A stretch of 19,841 nucleotides of DNA from Actinomycetota bacterium (GTDB lineage Bacteria; Actinomycetota; Nitriliruptoria; Euzebyales; Egibacteraceae), in contig JAHWKQ010000014.1 in the NCBI GenBank assembly GCA_019347785.1, forward strand, positions 1 to 19,841. Reading direction: 5' to 3'. Position numbers and translations under genes: made by a program. The notes under the pieces were generated by a model. It saw only the letters and a program-made list of their open reading frames with translations. It had not been told where the DNA came from and searched no databases. Positions 13,693 to 18,968 of this stretch are shown here, one piece after another. How positions within the stretch are numbered: position 1 is the stretch's first letter; the number at the start of each line of letters is the position of its first letter.

Positions 13693-15129
13693 TCAGCGCC
13701 GGCGGGCCACGGTCGCCCGCAGCAGCTCGCGCTGGGCGTACAGCCAGTCTCCCGGTGAGCCGCGGCCGGCGGCCTCCCTCAGCGCCCGCGCCCGGTCGGC
13801 GCGCTCGCCGGTGTCCATGGTCAGCGCCGCGTGCAGCGCCTCGGCGGTCTGCTCGACGTCGTACGGGTTGACGCACAGGGCCGCCTCGCCCAGCAGGTCG
13901 GCCGCGCCGGCGGTGCGCGACAGCACGAGCACGCCGTCGTTGGCGTTCAACAGCGGCCCCTCCTTGGCCACCAGGTTCGTGCCGTCCACCACGGGATTGA
14001 CGAGCAGCACGTCGCTGCGCCGGAAGCCGGCCGCGACCCGGGGGAAGTCGCTCTCCATCGACAGGGTCACCGCGGACTCACCGAAGCGCTCCCGGATGCG
14101 CTCCGCCACCTCGACGCAGGCCTGCAGGTAGTCCCGGTACTCGGGCACGTCCTGGCGCGACGGGTTCAGCTGCGCCAGGTGCCACACCGCGCCCCGGTGC
14201 TCGGGGTGGCGCTCGAGCAGCATCTCGAAGCTGCGCAGCCCCCGCAGGATGTTCTTGCTCAGGTCGGTGCGGTCGACCCGCAGGACGAGCCGGCGCCCGT
14301 CGAGCTCGTCGTGCAGGCGCCGGCCCGCGGCCGCGACCTCGTCCGAGCGCGCCGTCTGCTCGAGGCTGTCCTGGTCGGCGCCCAGCACGAAGTCGGTGAC
14401 GACCGTTCGGTGGTCCTCGAACTCGACGGTGTCCCCGTCGGTCGCCGCGCCCAGGATGTCCTCGGCGCAGCGTCGGAACGCCCGGCACCACAGCGGCGAG
14501 GAGAACGCCAGCACGTCGGCCGCCAGCAGCCCCCGCAGGACGGCGTCGACCATGGCGTCGGGAAGCCGCTGCAGGTAGCTGGGCTGGGTCCACGGCGTGT
14601 GGACGTAGTGCAGCAGCGGCGCGTCGGGCAGCGCGTCGCGCACCAGCCGCGGCGCGGTGCACAGGTGGTAGTCCTGCAGCAGGACCTCGGGCCCGCCCCG
14701 GCCGGCCTCCTCGACGACGGCCTCGGCGACCCGGCGATTGACCGACCGGTACGCCTCCCAGTCCCCGGACCAGCCCACGCCGGCCGGCTCGTAGGGCGCC
14801 CCCCACAGCTCGTGGACGGTGAACCACAGCAGCCGGTTGGAGACCTCGTTGTAGTAGGGGCCGAAGTCGTCGCCGACGTCGAGCAGCCGCAGCCGGTAGC
14901 GGGCGCCCTCGGCCTCCACGTCGAACGGGCCGCCCGCGTGCTCGGCGGCCACCTCCCGGTCGTCGTCGTCGAGCGCGACCGACACCCAGGTTCCCGACTC
15001 GCGCTGCAGCGCGTCGCTCATGGCGGTGACCAGCCCGCCGGCGCCGCGGCTCGGTACCAGCTCGCTCCCGTCGGGGCGGCTCCATCCCACCGGGCCGCGG
15101 TTGCTCGCCACGACCAGCTCGTTCGTCAC
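13693..15129 (-). CDS. otsA: Trehalose-6-phosphate synthase (GT20)
   Basis: This 478-aa glycosyltransferase of family GT20 would join UDP/ADP-glucose and glucose 6-phosphate. VASNRGPVGW (7-16) followed by SRGAGGLVTAM (27-37) forms the N-terminal phosphate/sugar loop. GPYYNEVSNRLLWFTVHELW (90-109) and LLQDYHLCTAPRLV (150-163, H155) follow. RTDLSK (R287, K292) is the R-x-D-x-S-K diphosphate-binding motif, and VVDGTNLVAKEG (380-391) supplies D382 and E390. Motifs differ somewhat from E. coli OtsA (HTPW replaces HIPFP), so a related GT20 product such as glucosylglycerol phosphate is possible; the neighbouring otsB favours trehalose. GTG 15129 has AGGAG with a 5-nt spacer and overlaps the upstream stop by four bases. 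The open frame upstream of it overlaps the lipoate ligase gene. Confidence 0.88.
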   Translation of the reverse strand: MTNELVVASNRGPVGWSRPDGSELVPSRGAGGLVTAMSDALQRESGTWVSVALDDDDREVAAEHAGGPFDVEAEGARYRLRLLDVGDDFGPYYNEVSNRLLWFTVHELWGAPYEPAGVGWSGDWEAYRSVNRRVAEAVVEEAGRGGPEVLLQDYHLCTAPRLVRDALPDAPLLHYVHTPWTQPSYLQRLPDAMVDAVLRGLLAADVLAFSSPLWCRAFRRCAEDILGAATDGDTVEFEDHRTVVTDFVLGADQDSLEQTARSDEVAAAGRRLHDELDGRRLVLRVDRTDLSKNILRGLRSFEMLLERHPEHRGAVWHLAQLNPSRQDVPEYRDYLQACVEVAERIRERFGESAVTLSMESDFPRVAAGFRRSDVLLVNPVVDGTNLVAKEGPLLNANDGVLVLSRTAGAADLLGEAALCVNPYDVEQTAEALHAALTMDTGERADRARALREAAGRGSPGDWLYAQRELLRATVARRR

Positions 15130-15881
15130 GTCTGCTCCTGTGTCGCCATGGCCCGCATCGCCGCTTCGACCGCTGTCCGCACGGTACCGTCCGGCGGTGC
15201 GGGGGTGACCAACTCGTCCAGCCCCACCGCGCGCGCCGCCACCTCGGCGTCGTCCGGGGAGAAGCCCAGTCCGGCCAGGAGCGGCTCGGGGCGCCACCGG
15301 CGCAGGAGCCCGCACTGCACCAGCGCCCCGGGGCGACGCCGCCGCTGGGCCAGGCCCACCAGCTTGCGCCCGCCAGCTAGCACCTCGCCGCGCCCGAGCG
15401 TGGCGTAGCACACGGAGGCGAGCAACCGCTGGCGCTCATCACCCAGCCGGTGGGCCGTGGACGGACCGTCGTGCACCGTCACGGCGGGCACGCCCAGGGC
15501 GGTCAGCGCCTCGGCCCAGGCGGCGCCGACACGGCCGAACACCGCCCCGACGGCGCCGGCCAGGAGCGGGTCGCCGGCGGGCAGCAGCACGTCGAGCGAC
15601 AACAGCCCCGCGTCCATGAGCACCGCCCCGCCGCCGGAGTGGCGCGCGACGAGCACCGGTCCGCCGGTCCGCTCGGCATGGACTCGCTGGCCGCGGCCGA
15701 CCACGATCGCCGGGGCTGTGGACCGGTACCACCGCAGGGTGGGCAGCGGGTCGTCGGCCAGGGCGTCCAGCAGCGCCGCCCCCCGGTCGAGCAGGGCGGC
15801 GGGCTCTCCCAGCTCGAACGGCAGGACGCGCCAGCGCCGCGCCCGTGCCGGCGCGCCCGTGCCCGGCCGCGAGTCGCTCAG
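15126..15881 (-). CDS. Lipoate/biotin-protein-ligase-like protein, apparent CTG start
   Basis: This is a 251-aa protein of the LplA/LipB/BirA ligase fold, which transfers lipoyl, octanoyl or biotinyl groups to a lysine of carrier domains. TLRWYRSTAPAIVVGRGQ (48-65), RHSGGGAVLMDAGLLSLDV (80-98) and AGGRKLVGLAQRR (169-181, with K173 as the expected acyl-AMP contact) match the family. No ATG, GTG or TTG lies in frame between the conserved region and the tRNA gene. CTG 15881 has a perfect GGAGG (15889-15893) with a 7-nt spacer, and a TAGGAT -10 (15938-15943) sits upstream, so I place the start there. A six-codon ORF from ATG 15898 ends in the TGA overlapping this CTG. A frameshift is the alternative. 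The TGA overlaps the otsA GTG. Confidence 0.72.
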   Translation of the reverse strand: MSDSRPGTGAPARARRWRVLPFELGEPAALLDRGAALLDALADDPLPTLRWYRSTAPAIVVGRGQRVHAERTGGPVLVARHSGGGAVLMDAGLLSLDVLLPAGDPLLAGAVGAVFGRVGAAWAEALTALGVPAVTVHDGPSTAHRLGDERQRLLASVCYATLGRGEVLAGGRKLVGLAQRRRRPGALVQCGLLRRWRPEPLLAGLGFSPDDAEVAARAVGLDELVTPAPPDGTVRTAVEAAMRAMATQEQT

Positions 15882-15898
15882 TCGACGTCCTCCAGCAT
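15879..15898 (-). other. Mini-ORF (MLEDVD) overlapping the CTG start
   Basis: ATG 15898 opens a six-codon frame encoding MLEDVD whose TGA shares two bases with the CTG start of the ligase gene (CTGA). The ligase's GGAGG lies inside this mini-ORF. The arrangement could serve translational coupling, or could mark a one-base frameshift. Confidence 0.4.
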
Positions 15899-15937
15899 GT
15901 GCGCGCTTCTCGCCCCGGCGCCGTCGCGGGGGCGGCC

Positions 15938-15974
15938 ATCCTACGGGTGGCCGGGGCGGGGCGGGGCGTAGACT
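15938..15974. promoter_or_regulatory. Divergent promoters of the ligase-otsA operon and tRNA-Val
   Basis: TAGGAT on the minus strand (15938-15943) is a good actinobacterial -10 and predicts a start at about 15931, giving a 50-nt leader to the CTG codon. TAGACT on the plus strand (15969-15974) ends 8 nt before the first base of tRNA-Val. Neither has a clear -35. The minus-strand promoter excludes ligase starts further upstream. Confidence 0.5.
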
Positions 15975-15982
15975 GGCCGGGC

Positions 15983-16056
15983 GGGCGCTTAGCTCAGACG
16001 GCGAGAGCGCCGCCCTTACAAGGCGGAGGCCGCAGGTTCGAGCCCTGCAGCGCCCA
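15983..16056 (+). tRNA. tRNA-Val, anticodon TAC
   Basis: This is a complete cloverleaf of 74 nt. The acceptor stem GGGCGCT/AGCGCCC pairs perfectly (15983-15989 with 16049-16055). The D arm is GCTC/GAGC, the anticodon stem CCGCC/GGCGG with loop CTTACAA (16015-16021) and anticodon TAC at 16017-16019, and the T arm GCAGG-TTCGAGC-CCTGC. The discriminator is A (16056), as expected for tRNA-Val. The 3' CCA is not encoded, since CCG follows. It reads GUA and, by wobble, probably GUG. I saw no second copy of its 3' end in the window, so nothing suggests an integrated element here. Confidence 0.96.
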
Positions 16057-16067
16057 CCGACCGACAA

Positions 16068-16081
16068 GGGGGCGGGCCCCC
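16068..16081 (+). terminator. Candidate tRNA terminator hairpin
   Basis: GGGGG-CGGG-CCCCC begins 11 nt after the tRNA discriminator base. It is a 5-bp all-GC stem with a tetraloop and no following T-run. Position makes it a plausible terminator or processing structure for the tRNA transcript. Confidence 0.4.
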
Positions 16082-16083
16082 GT

Positions 16084-16132
16084 CATGGTGCAGCGAAGAA
16101 CACTCCGCGTCATACACCAAACCCGCACCATG
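16084..16132. repeat. Inverted repeat upstream of the F420-type gene
   Basis: CATGGTGC (16084-16091) and GCACCATG (16125-16132) are perfect 8-bp inverted arms separated by 33 bp of unusually A-rich sequence for this window. It could be a regulator-binding pair or a loop in the leader of the gene at 16180. No regulator gene is adjacent. Confidence 0.3.
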
Positions 16133-16179
16133 CGATGCGCTGGCCGTCGGTGCCTCGCCCCGCCACGGAGCCTGTCGGT

Positions 16180-16671
16180 GTGAGGGCCGCCAGCGTGGTC
16201 AGCGGGGTCGCCCGGTTCCAATACCGGGTGCTTGAGCACATGCGCCACCCCGACGCCTTCCGGGCCGCCGGAGAACCCGGCACGGCGCCGGACCTGGAAG
16301 CGCTTCGCGGGCACCACTACTGCCTCCTGGTCACCTTCAGGCGCTCCGGGGAGCCGATCCCCTCGCCGGTCCTGTTCGGACTCGCCGGCGGGCGGCTGTA
16401 CCTGCGCACGGAACGGGGAGTGGGCAAGGTGAAGCGCGTCCGCAACGACCCGCACGTCCGGGTGGGGCCATGCAACCCGCGCGGCAGGACCCTCGGGCCG
16501 TTGACGGAGGCAAGAGCCCGCGTGCTGCCGCCCAGCGAGGAGGGGCCGGCGCACGCGGCGCTGAAGGCGAACTACACGCCCGGCCAGCGGTTGCTCGAGG
16601 GCGCCATCGACCGACTTCCTGTCGGGCTCCTCTATCTCGAGGTCGTCCCCGAGGGCCGGGAAACGGCGTAA
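16180..16671 (+). CDS. PPOX-class F420-dependent oxidoreductase
   Basis: This is a 163-aa flavin-split-barrel protein. HHYCLLVTFRRSGEPIPSPV and VLFGLAGGRLYLRTERGVGK, then VKRVRNDPHVRVGPCNPRGR, follow the order seen in mycobacterial PPOX-class F420 enzymes, where the GKVKRIRN-type segment contacts the cofactor phosphate. ANYTPGQRLLEGAIDRLPVG near the C-terminus is also family-like. The substrate is unknown; proteins of this class are often reductases using F420H2. GTG 16180 is chosen because GGAG lies 9 nt upstream; ATG 16135 (178 aa) is possible, and the frame further upstream runs over the tRNA and is not coding. No partner gene is adjacent. Confidence 0.82.
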   Translation: MRAASVVSGVARFQYRVLEHMRHPDAFRAAGEPGTAPDLEALRGHHYCLLVTFRRSGEPIPSPVLFGLAGGRLYLRTERGVGKVKRVRNDPHVRVGPCNPRGRTLGPLTEARARVLPPSEEGPAHAALKANYTPGQRLLEGAIDRLPVGLLYLEVVPEGRETA

Positions 16672-16869
16672 GTGGCGGAGGTGCTCAGTCCCACAGTCAC
16701 CCTCAGTATGCTCACTACTTGACAGCGAGCAACAAATGACGCACCGTAAACAGATCGGAGCGGTCGTCCGAGAGACGGGGCCGGCGCCGCACGAAGAACG
16801 GCGCGGGTGTTGCCGCGGTGCGGCGCGGGTGACGCCCGCGCCGTTCGCCTGCGCGCAGCCAGCCCGTGG
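16672..16869. other. Intergenic region without a supported gene
   Basis: This 198-bp convergent gap begins with a lower-GC stretch (about 16690-16760) that includes TTGACA at 16719-16724. No well-spaced -10 follows it. Short frames here have shadow-like composition. The right half contains the direct repeat and hairpins described separately. Confidence 0.5.
16796..16846. terminator. Alternative hairpins: 12-bp and 9-bp stems sharing one arm
   Basis: CCCGCGCCGTTC (16835-16846) pairs perfectly with GAACGGCGCGGG (16796-16807), giving 12 bp. Its first nine bases pair perfectly with CGGCGCGGG (16821-16829), giving 9 bp with a TGACG loop. The competing arms exist because CGGCGCGGGTG is directly repeated at 16799-16809 and 16821-16831. 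The structure sits 23 nt beyond the stop of the minus-strand small gene, so a terminator is likely. No T-run follows. Confidence 0.5.
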
Positions 16870-17097
16870 TCACCCCGACCGGCTCGCGGATGCCTCCCGC
16901 TCGCCGAGCTCCTCCAGCAGGCACACGAGTCCCTCGATGCCGCGGATGGCGGCCTCGGTGACGCGTGACGCCGGCGGGGTCTCCTCGCTGCGCCAGACCT
17001 TCAGCAGACGCCGGCGCAGGCGCAGCAGCGCCATCCGCTCAGCACGGTAGTCGATCGTGTCGTTGCCCTCGAGGGCGTGTTCGAAGTTGTCCACCAT
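16870..17097 (-). CDS. Small charged protein of unknown function
   Basis: This is a 75-aa soluble protein that I do not recognise. It has an acidic N-terminus (MVDNFEHALEGNDTIDY), a strongly basic amphipathic helix (RMALLRLRRRLLKVW, residues 21-35) and a second Leu-rich acidic helix (AAIRGIEGLVCLLEELGERE), as in small helical-hairpin proteins. The alternating charge suggests a dimer or a nucleic-acid or protein adaptor, which is inference. The start is ATG 17097, with GGGAG only one base before it; the next codon is GTG and has a better-spaced site. A promoter at 17179-17206 rules out the longer in-frame start at 17214. The leader contains three tandem repeats. Confidence 0.55.
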   Translation of the reverse strand: MVDNFEHALEGNDTIDYRAERMALLRLRRRLLKVWRSEETPPASRVTEAAIRGIEGLVCLLEELGEREASASRSG

Positions 17098-17108
17098 GCT
17101 CCCGCCAG

Positions 17109-17154
17109 CCCGCAACACAAGGTCCCGCAAACACAGGGTCCCGCAACACAAGGT
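17109..17154. repeat. Three tandem 15/16-bp repeats in the small-gene leader
   Basis: There are three contiguous head-to-tail copies: CCCGCAACACAAGGT (17109-17123), CCCGCAAACACAGGGT (17124-17139) and CCCGCAACACAAGGT (17140-17154). The first and third are identical; the middle one has an extra A and one A-to-G change. On the minus strand they lie between the predicted promoter and ATG 17097. Regular spacing of about one and a half helical turns suggests repeated binding of one protein, or repeated RNA motifs in the leader. Confidence 0.8.
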
Positions 17155-17178
17155 AATGAGAAGGACACTGTCGGGCAC

Positions 17179-17206
17179 AGCGTACACCCCCCGACCGGGG
17201 GAGCAA
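17179..17206 (-). promoter_or_regulatory. Promoter with an inverted repeat in its spacer
   Basis: On the minus strand TTGCTC (17201-17206) and TACGCT (17179-17184) are separated by 16 bp. The spacer and the inner edge of the -35 contain CCCCCG-GT-CGGGGG (17188-17201 as read on the plus strand), a perfect 6-bp inverted repeat. An operator placed between -35 and -10 is typical of direct repression or MerR-type control. It would drive the 75-aa gene, with a start near 17172. Confidence 0.5.
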
Positions 17207-17235
17207 AGTCTCACCCCCTGGACGCCTGAACAGTA

Positions 17236-17253
17236 TGCGACGCATGTGTCGCA
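17236..17253. promoter_or_regulatory. 18-bp inverted repeat: operator or terminator
   Basis: TGCGAC-GCATGT-GTCGCA has perfect 6-bp arms and ends 7 nt beyond the stop of the acyl-CoA synthetase gene. Read on the minus strand it could be that operon's terminator (6-bp stem, 6-nt loop, then TACTGTT). Its symmetry and length also fit a TetR-type operator acting on the adjacent small-gene promoter. Confidence 0.4.
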
Positions 17254-17259
17254 AAGGGT

Positions 17260-18864
17260 TCAAGCTCGGGGCGGCAGCGTTGCCAGCAGCCGGTCGCGCA
17301 ACCGCTGCTTGAGCACCTTGCCGGTGGGGTTGCGGGGCAGGTCGTCGACCACGCGGACGTGGCGCGGGACGGCGTAGTCGACCATCCGGTCGCGGACCCA
17401 GGCGCGCACCTCACGGGCCGTCACCCGCCCCTGCTCGGCGGGGACGACGAAGCAGGCGACGGCCTCGGAGGCCAGGCCGGCGGGGACGCCCACGACGGCG
17501 GCGTCGGCGATGGCCGGATGCGACACCAGCAACCGCTCGACCTCCACGGAGAAGACCTTCTGGCCGCCGCGGTTGATCATGTCCTTCCTGCGGTCCAGGA
17601 TGTACACGTAGCCGTCGTCGAGGCGGGCCATGTCACCGGTGCGCAGCCAGCCGTCGGTGATGGCGTCCTTGGTGGCGACGGGGTCGTCGAGGTAGCCGCT
17701 GGTCACCAGCGAGCCGCGCAGCCACAGCTCGCCGGCGTCGCCGGCCGGAAGCTCGTGGCCGTGGTCGTCGACGACCATCGCCTCCATGCACGGCAGCGGC
17801 CGGCCGACGGAGCCGGCGCGCCCGGTCATCTCCGAGTCGAACAGCATCGTGGCGGGAGAGTGGGTCTCGGACAGCCCGTAGACGTCGTGCAGGCGGATGT
17901 GCGGAAGGCGCTCGCGGATACGCGCCACGGCGTGGGCGGGGAACGAGGAGCCCCCGAAGGCGCCGAGCCGTATGTGGTCCAGGTCGGGGGAGGAGAAGGC
18001 GGGCTCGCGCAGCAGCATCAGCCAGAAGCTCGGGACGGTGTACATCCAGGTGACGTGCTGGTCGCGCAGGATGTCGGTGAACCGGCGCGGCGAGGCGTCC
18101 GGGACGAGGACGCTGACCCCGCCGACCATCATCATCGGCAGCACGTGGGCGTGCAGCCCGGTGATGTAGGACAGCGGGAAGAGCACGGCCGTGCGGTCCC
18201 GGCCATCCAGACCCAGCAGGTGGACGTAGCTCAGCGCGCTGTGCACCGAGCAACGGTGCACGACCTGGCTGGCCTTGGGCCTGCCCGTGGTCCCCGAGGT
18301 GTAGACGACCGCGAACGTGTCGCCCTCGTCGGGGCGCTGCGCCGGCGAGTACGACCAGGCGCGGCGACGACCCACCAGGTGGTCGCCCACCTCGCGCACG
18401 GCCGAGGCGGGCAGCCCCCCCTCGTGGGCGGCCCGGCGTAGCTCGGGGGCCAGGTCGTCGGCGGCCAGCGCCAGCACGGCGCGGGAGTGCCGCAGCATGT
18501 ACGCCCACTGCGGCGGCCGCAGCCGCACGTTCAGGCCCACCATGACGAAGCCGCCGCGGGCGCAGGCGAACAGCGCGACGGCCAGGTCCAGGCCGTTGCG
18601 CAGGGCCACGGCGACCCGGTCCCCGGGGCGCACGCCCTCCTCCCGCAGCCGCTCGACGGCCCCCTCGACGAGCTCGGCGAGCTCGCGGTAGGTCACGCCG
18701 CGCCCGTCGGCCACCAGCGCGACGCGACCGCCGTACGCCGCGGTGGCCCGGTGGAGCACGTCGACGACCGTGGGGGGCCGGTCCGGGTAGCTCAGCGCGT
18801 CGACGCCCAGCCACGGCTGGCGGGTCACGCGCAGCGGCCCGCCGGGCGTGTGGACGACCTTCAC
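17260..18864 (-). CDS. AMP-forming acyl-CoA synthetase (ANL superfamily)
   Basis: This 534-aa enzyme would activate a carboxylic acid with ATP and join it to CoA. The P-loop-like A3 motif VVYTSGTTGRPKAS is at 186-199, LSYITGLHAH at 231-240, YGLSETHS (A5) at 329-336, and WLRTGDMARLDDGYVYILDR with its adenylate-ribose aspartate at 406-425. The hinge RRKDMINRGGQKV (425-437) and the C-terminal NPTGKVLK with catalytic K516 follow. Length is standard. The acid is unknown; the pocket segment VYGLSETHS resembles medium/long-chain or aryl ligases. The start is GTG 18864, overlapping the stop of the 35-aa gene by four bases; it has no strong ribosome-binding site of its own, so coupling is likely. Confidence 0.9.
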   Translation of the reverse strand: MKVVHTPGGPLRVTRQPWLGVDALSYPDRPPTVVDVLHRATAAYGGRVALVADGRGVTYRELAELVEGAVERLREEGVRPGDRVAVALRNGLDLAVALFACARGGFVMVGLNVRLRPPQWAYMLRHSRAVLALAADDLAPELRRAAHEGGLPASAVREVGDHLVGRRRAWSYSPAQRPDEGDTFAVVYTSGTTGRPKASQVVHRCSVHSALSYVHLLGLDGRDRTAVLFPLSYITGLHAHVLPMMMVGGVSVLVPDASPRRFTDILRDQHVTWMYTVPSFWLMLLREPAFSSPDLDHIRLGAFGGSSFPAHAVARIRERLPHIRLHDVYGLSETHSPATMLFDSEMTGRAGSVGRPLPCMEAMVVDDHGHELPAGDAGELWLRGSLVTSGYLDDPVATKDAITDGWLRTGDMARLDDGYVYILDRRKDMINRGGQKVFSVEVERLLVSHPAIADAAVVGVPAGLASEAVACFVVPAEQGRVTAREVRAWVRDRMVDYAVPRHVRVVDDLPRNPTGKVLKQRLRDRLLATLPPRA

Positions 18865-18968
18865 GGCCGGCGGCGGTCCGCCAGGAGAGCCCGCAGGATG
18901 AGCGCCCCGATGACAACGGCCACGACGGGACCGGCGAGGAAGTACACGAGCATCCCGGCGGTGGCCAT
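18861..18968 (-). CDS. 35-residue single-pass membrane microprotein
   Basis: This is a 36-codon ORF starting MATAGMLVYFLAGPVV, continuing through a single hydrophobic helix (about residues 5-27) and ending in a positively charged tail LLADRRRP. Three features make it credible despite its size. GGAGG lies 8 nt before ATG 18968. The ATG follows directly after the symporter's TAG with no spacer. The TGA overlaps the acyl-CoA synthetase GTG (GTGA). Basic residues at the C-terminus predict N-out/C-in topology. I infer a small accessory subunit of the symporter. It is not YjcH/DUF485, which is about three times longer with two membrane segments. Confidence 0.75.
   Translation of the reverse strand: MATAGMLVYFLAGPVVAVVIGALILRALLADRRRP

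Noticed and set aside
13831..15408. 525-aa plus-strand frame opposite otsA
   Set aside because: It is antisense to a gene with complete GT20 motifs, and no family signature is visible in the translation.
15457..16179. Long upstream extension of the F420-type protein
   Set aside because: It passes through the tRNA gene and is antisense to the ligase. A local GTG with GGAG gives a normal family length.
15983..16180. Integrated element at the tRNA-Val 3' end
   Set aside because: I saw no integrase, no duplicated tRNA 3' end and no mobile genes; only a small drop in GC follows.
16719..16740. Promoter from TTGACA at 16719
   Set aside because: No -10 lies 16-19 bp downstream, and no supported plus-strand gene follows.
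16736..17050. 104-aa plus-strand frame
   Set aside because: It has no ribosome-binding site, is antisense to the 75-aa gene, and turns Arg/Ser-rich where the two overlap.
17109..17154. CRISPR array
   Set aside because: The three repeats are contiguous, with no spacers, and only 15-16 bp long. No cas gene is present.
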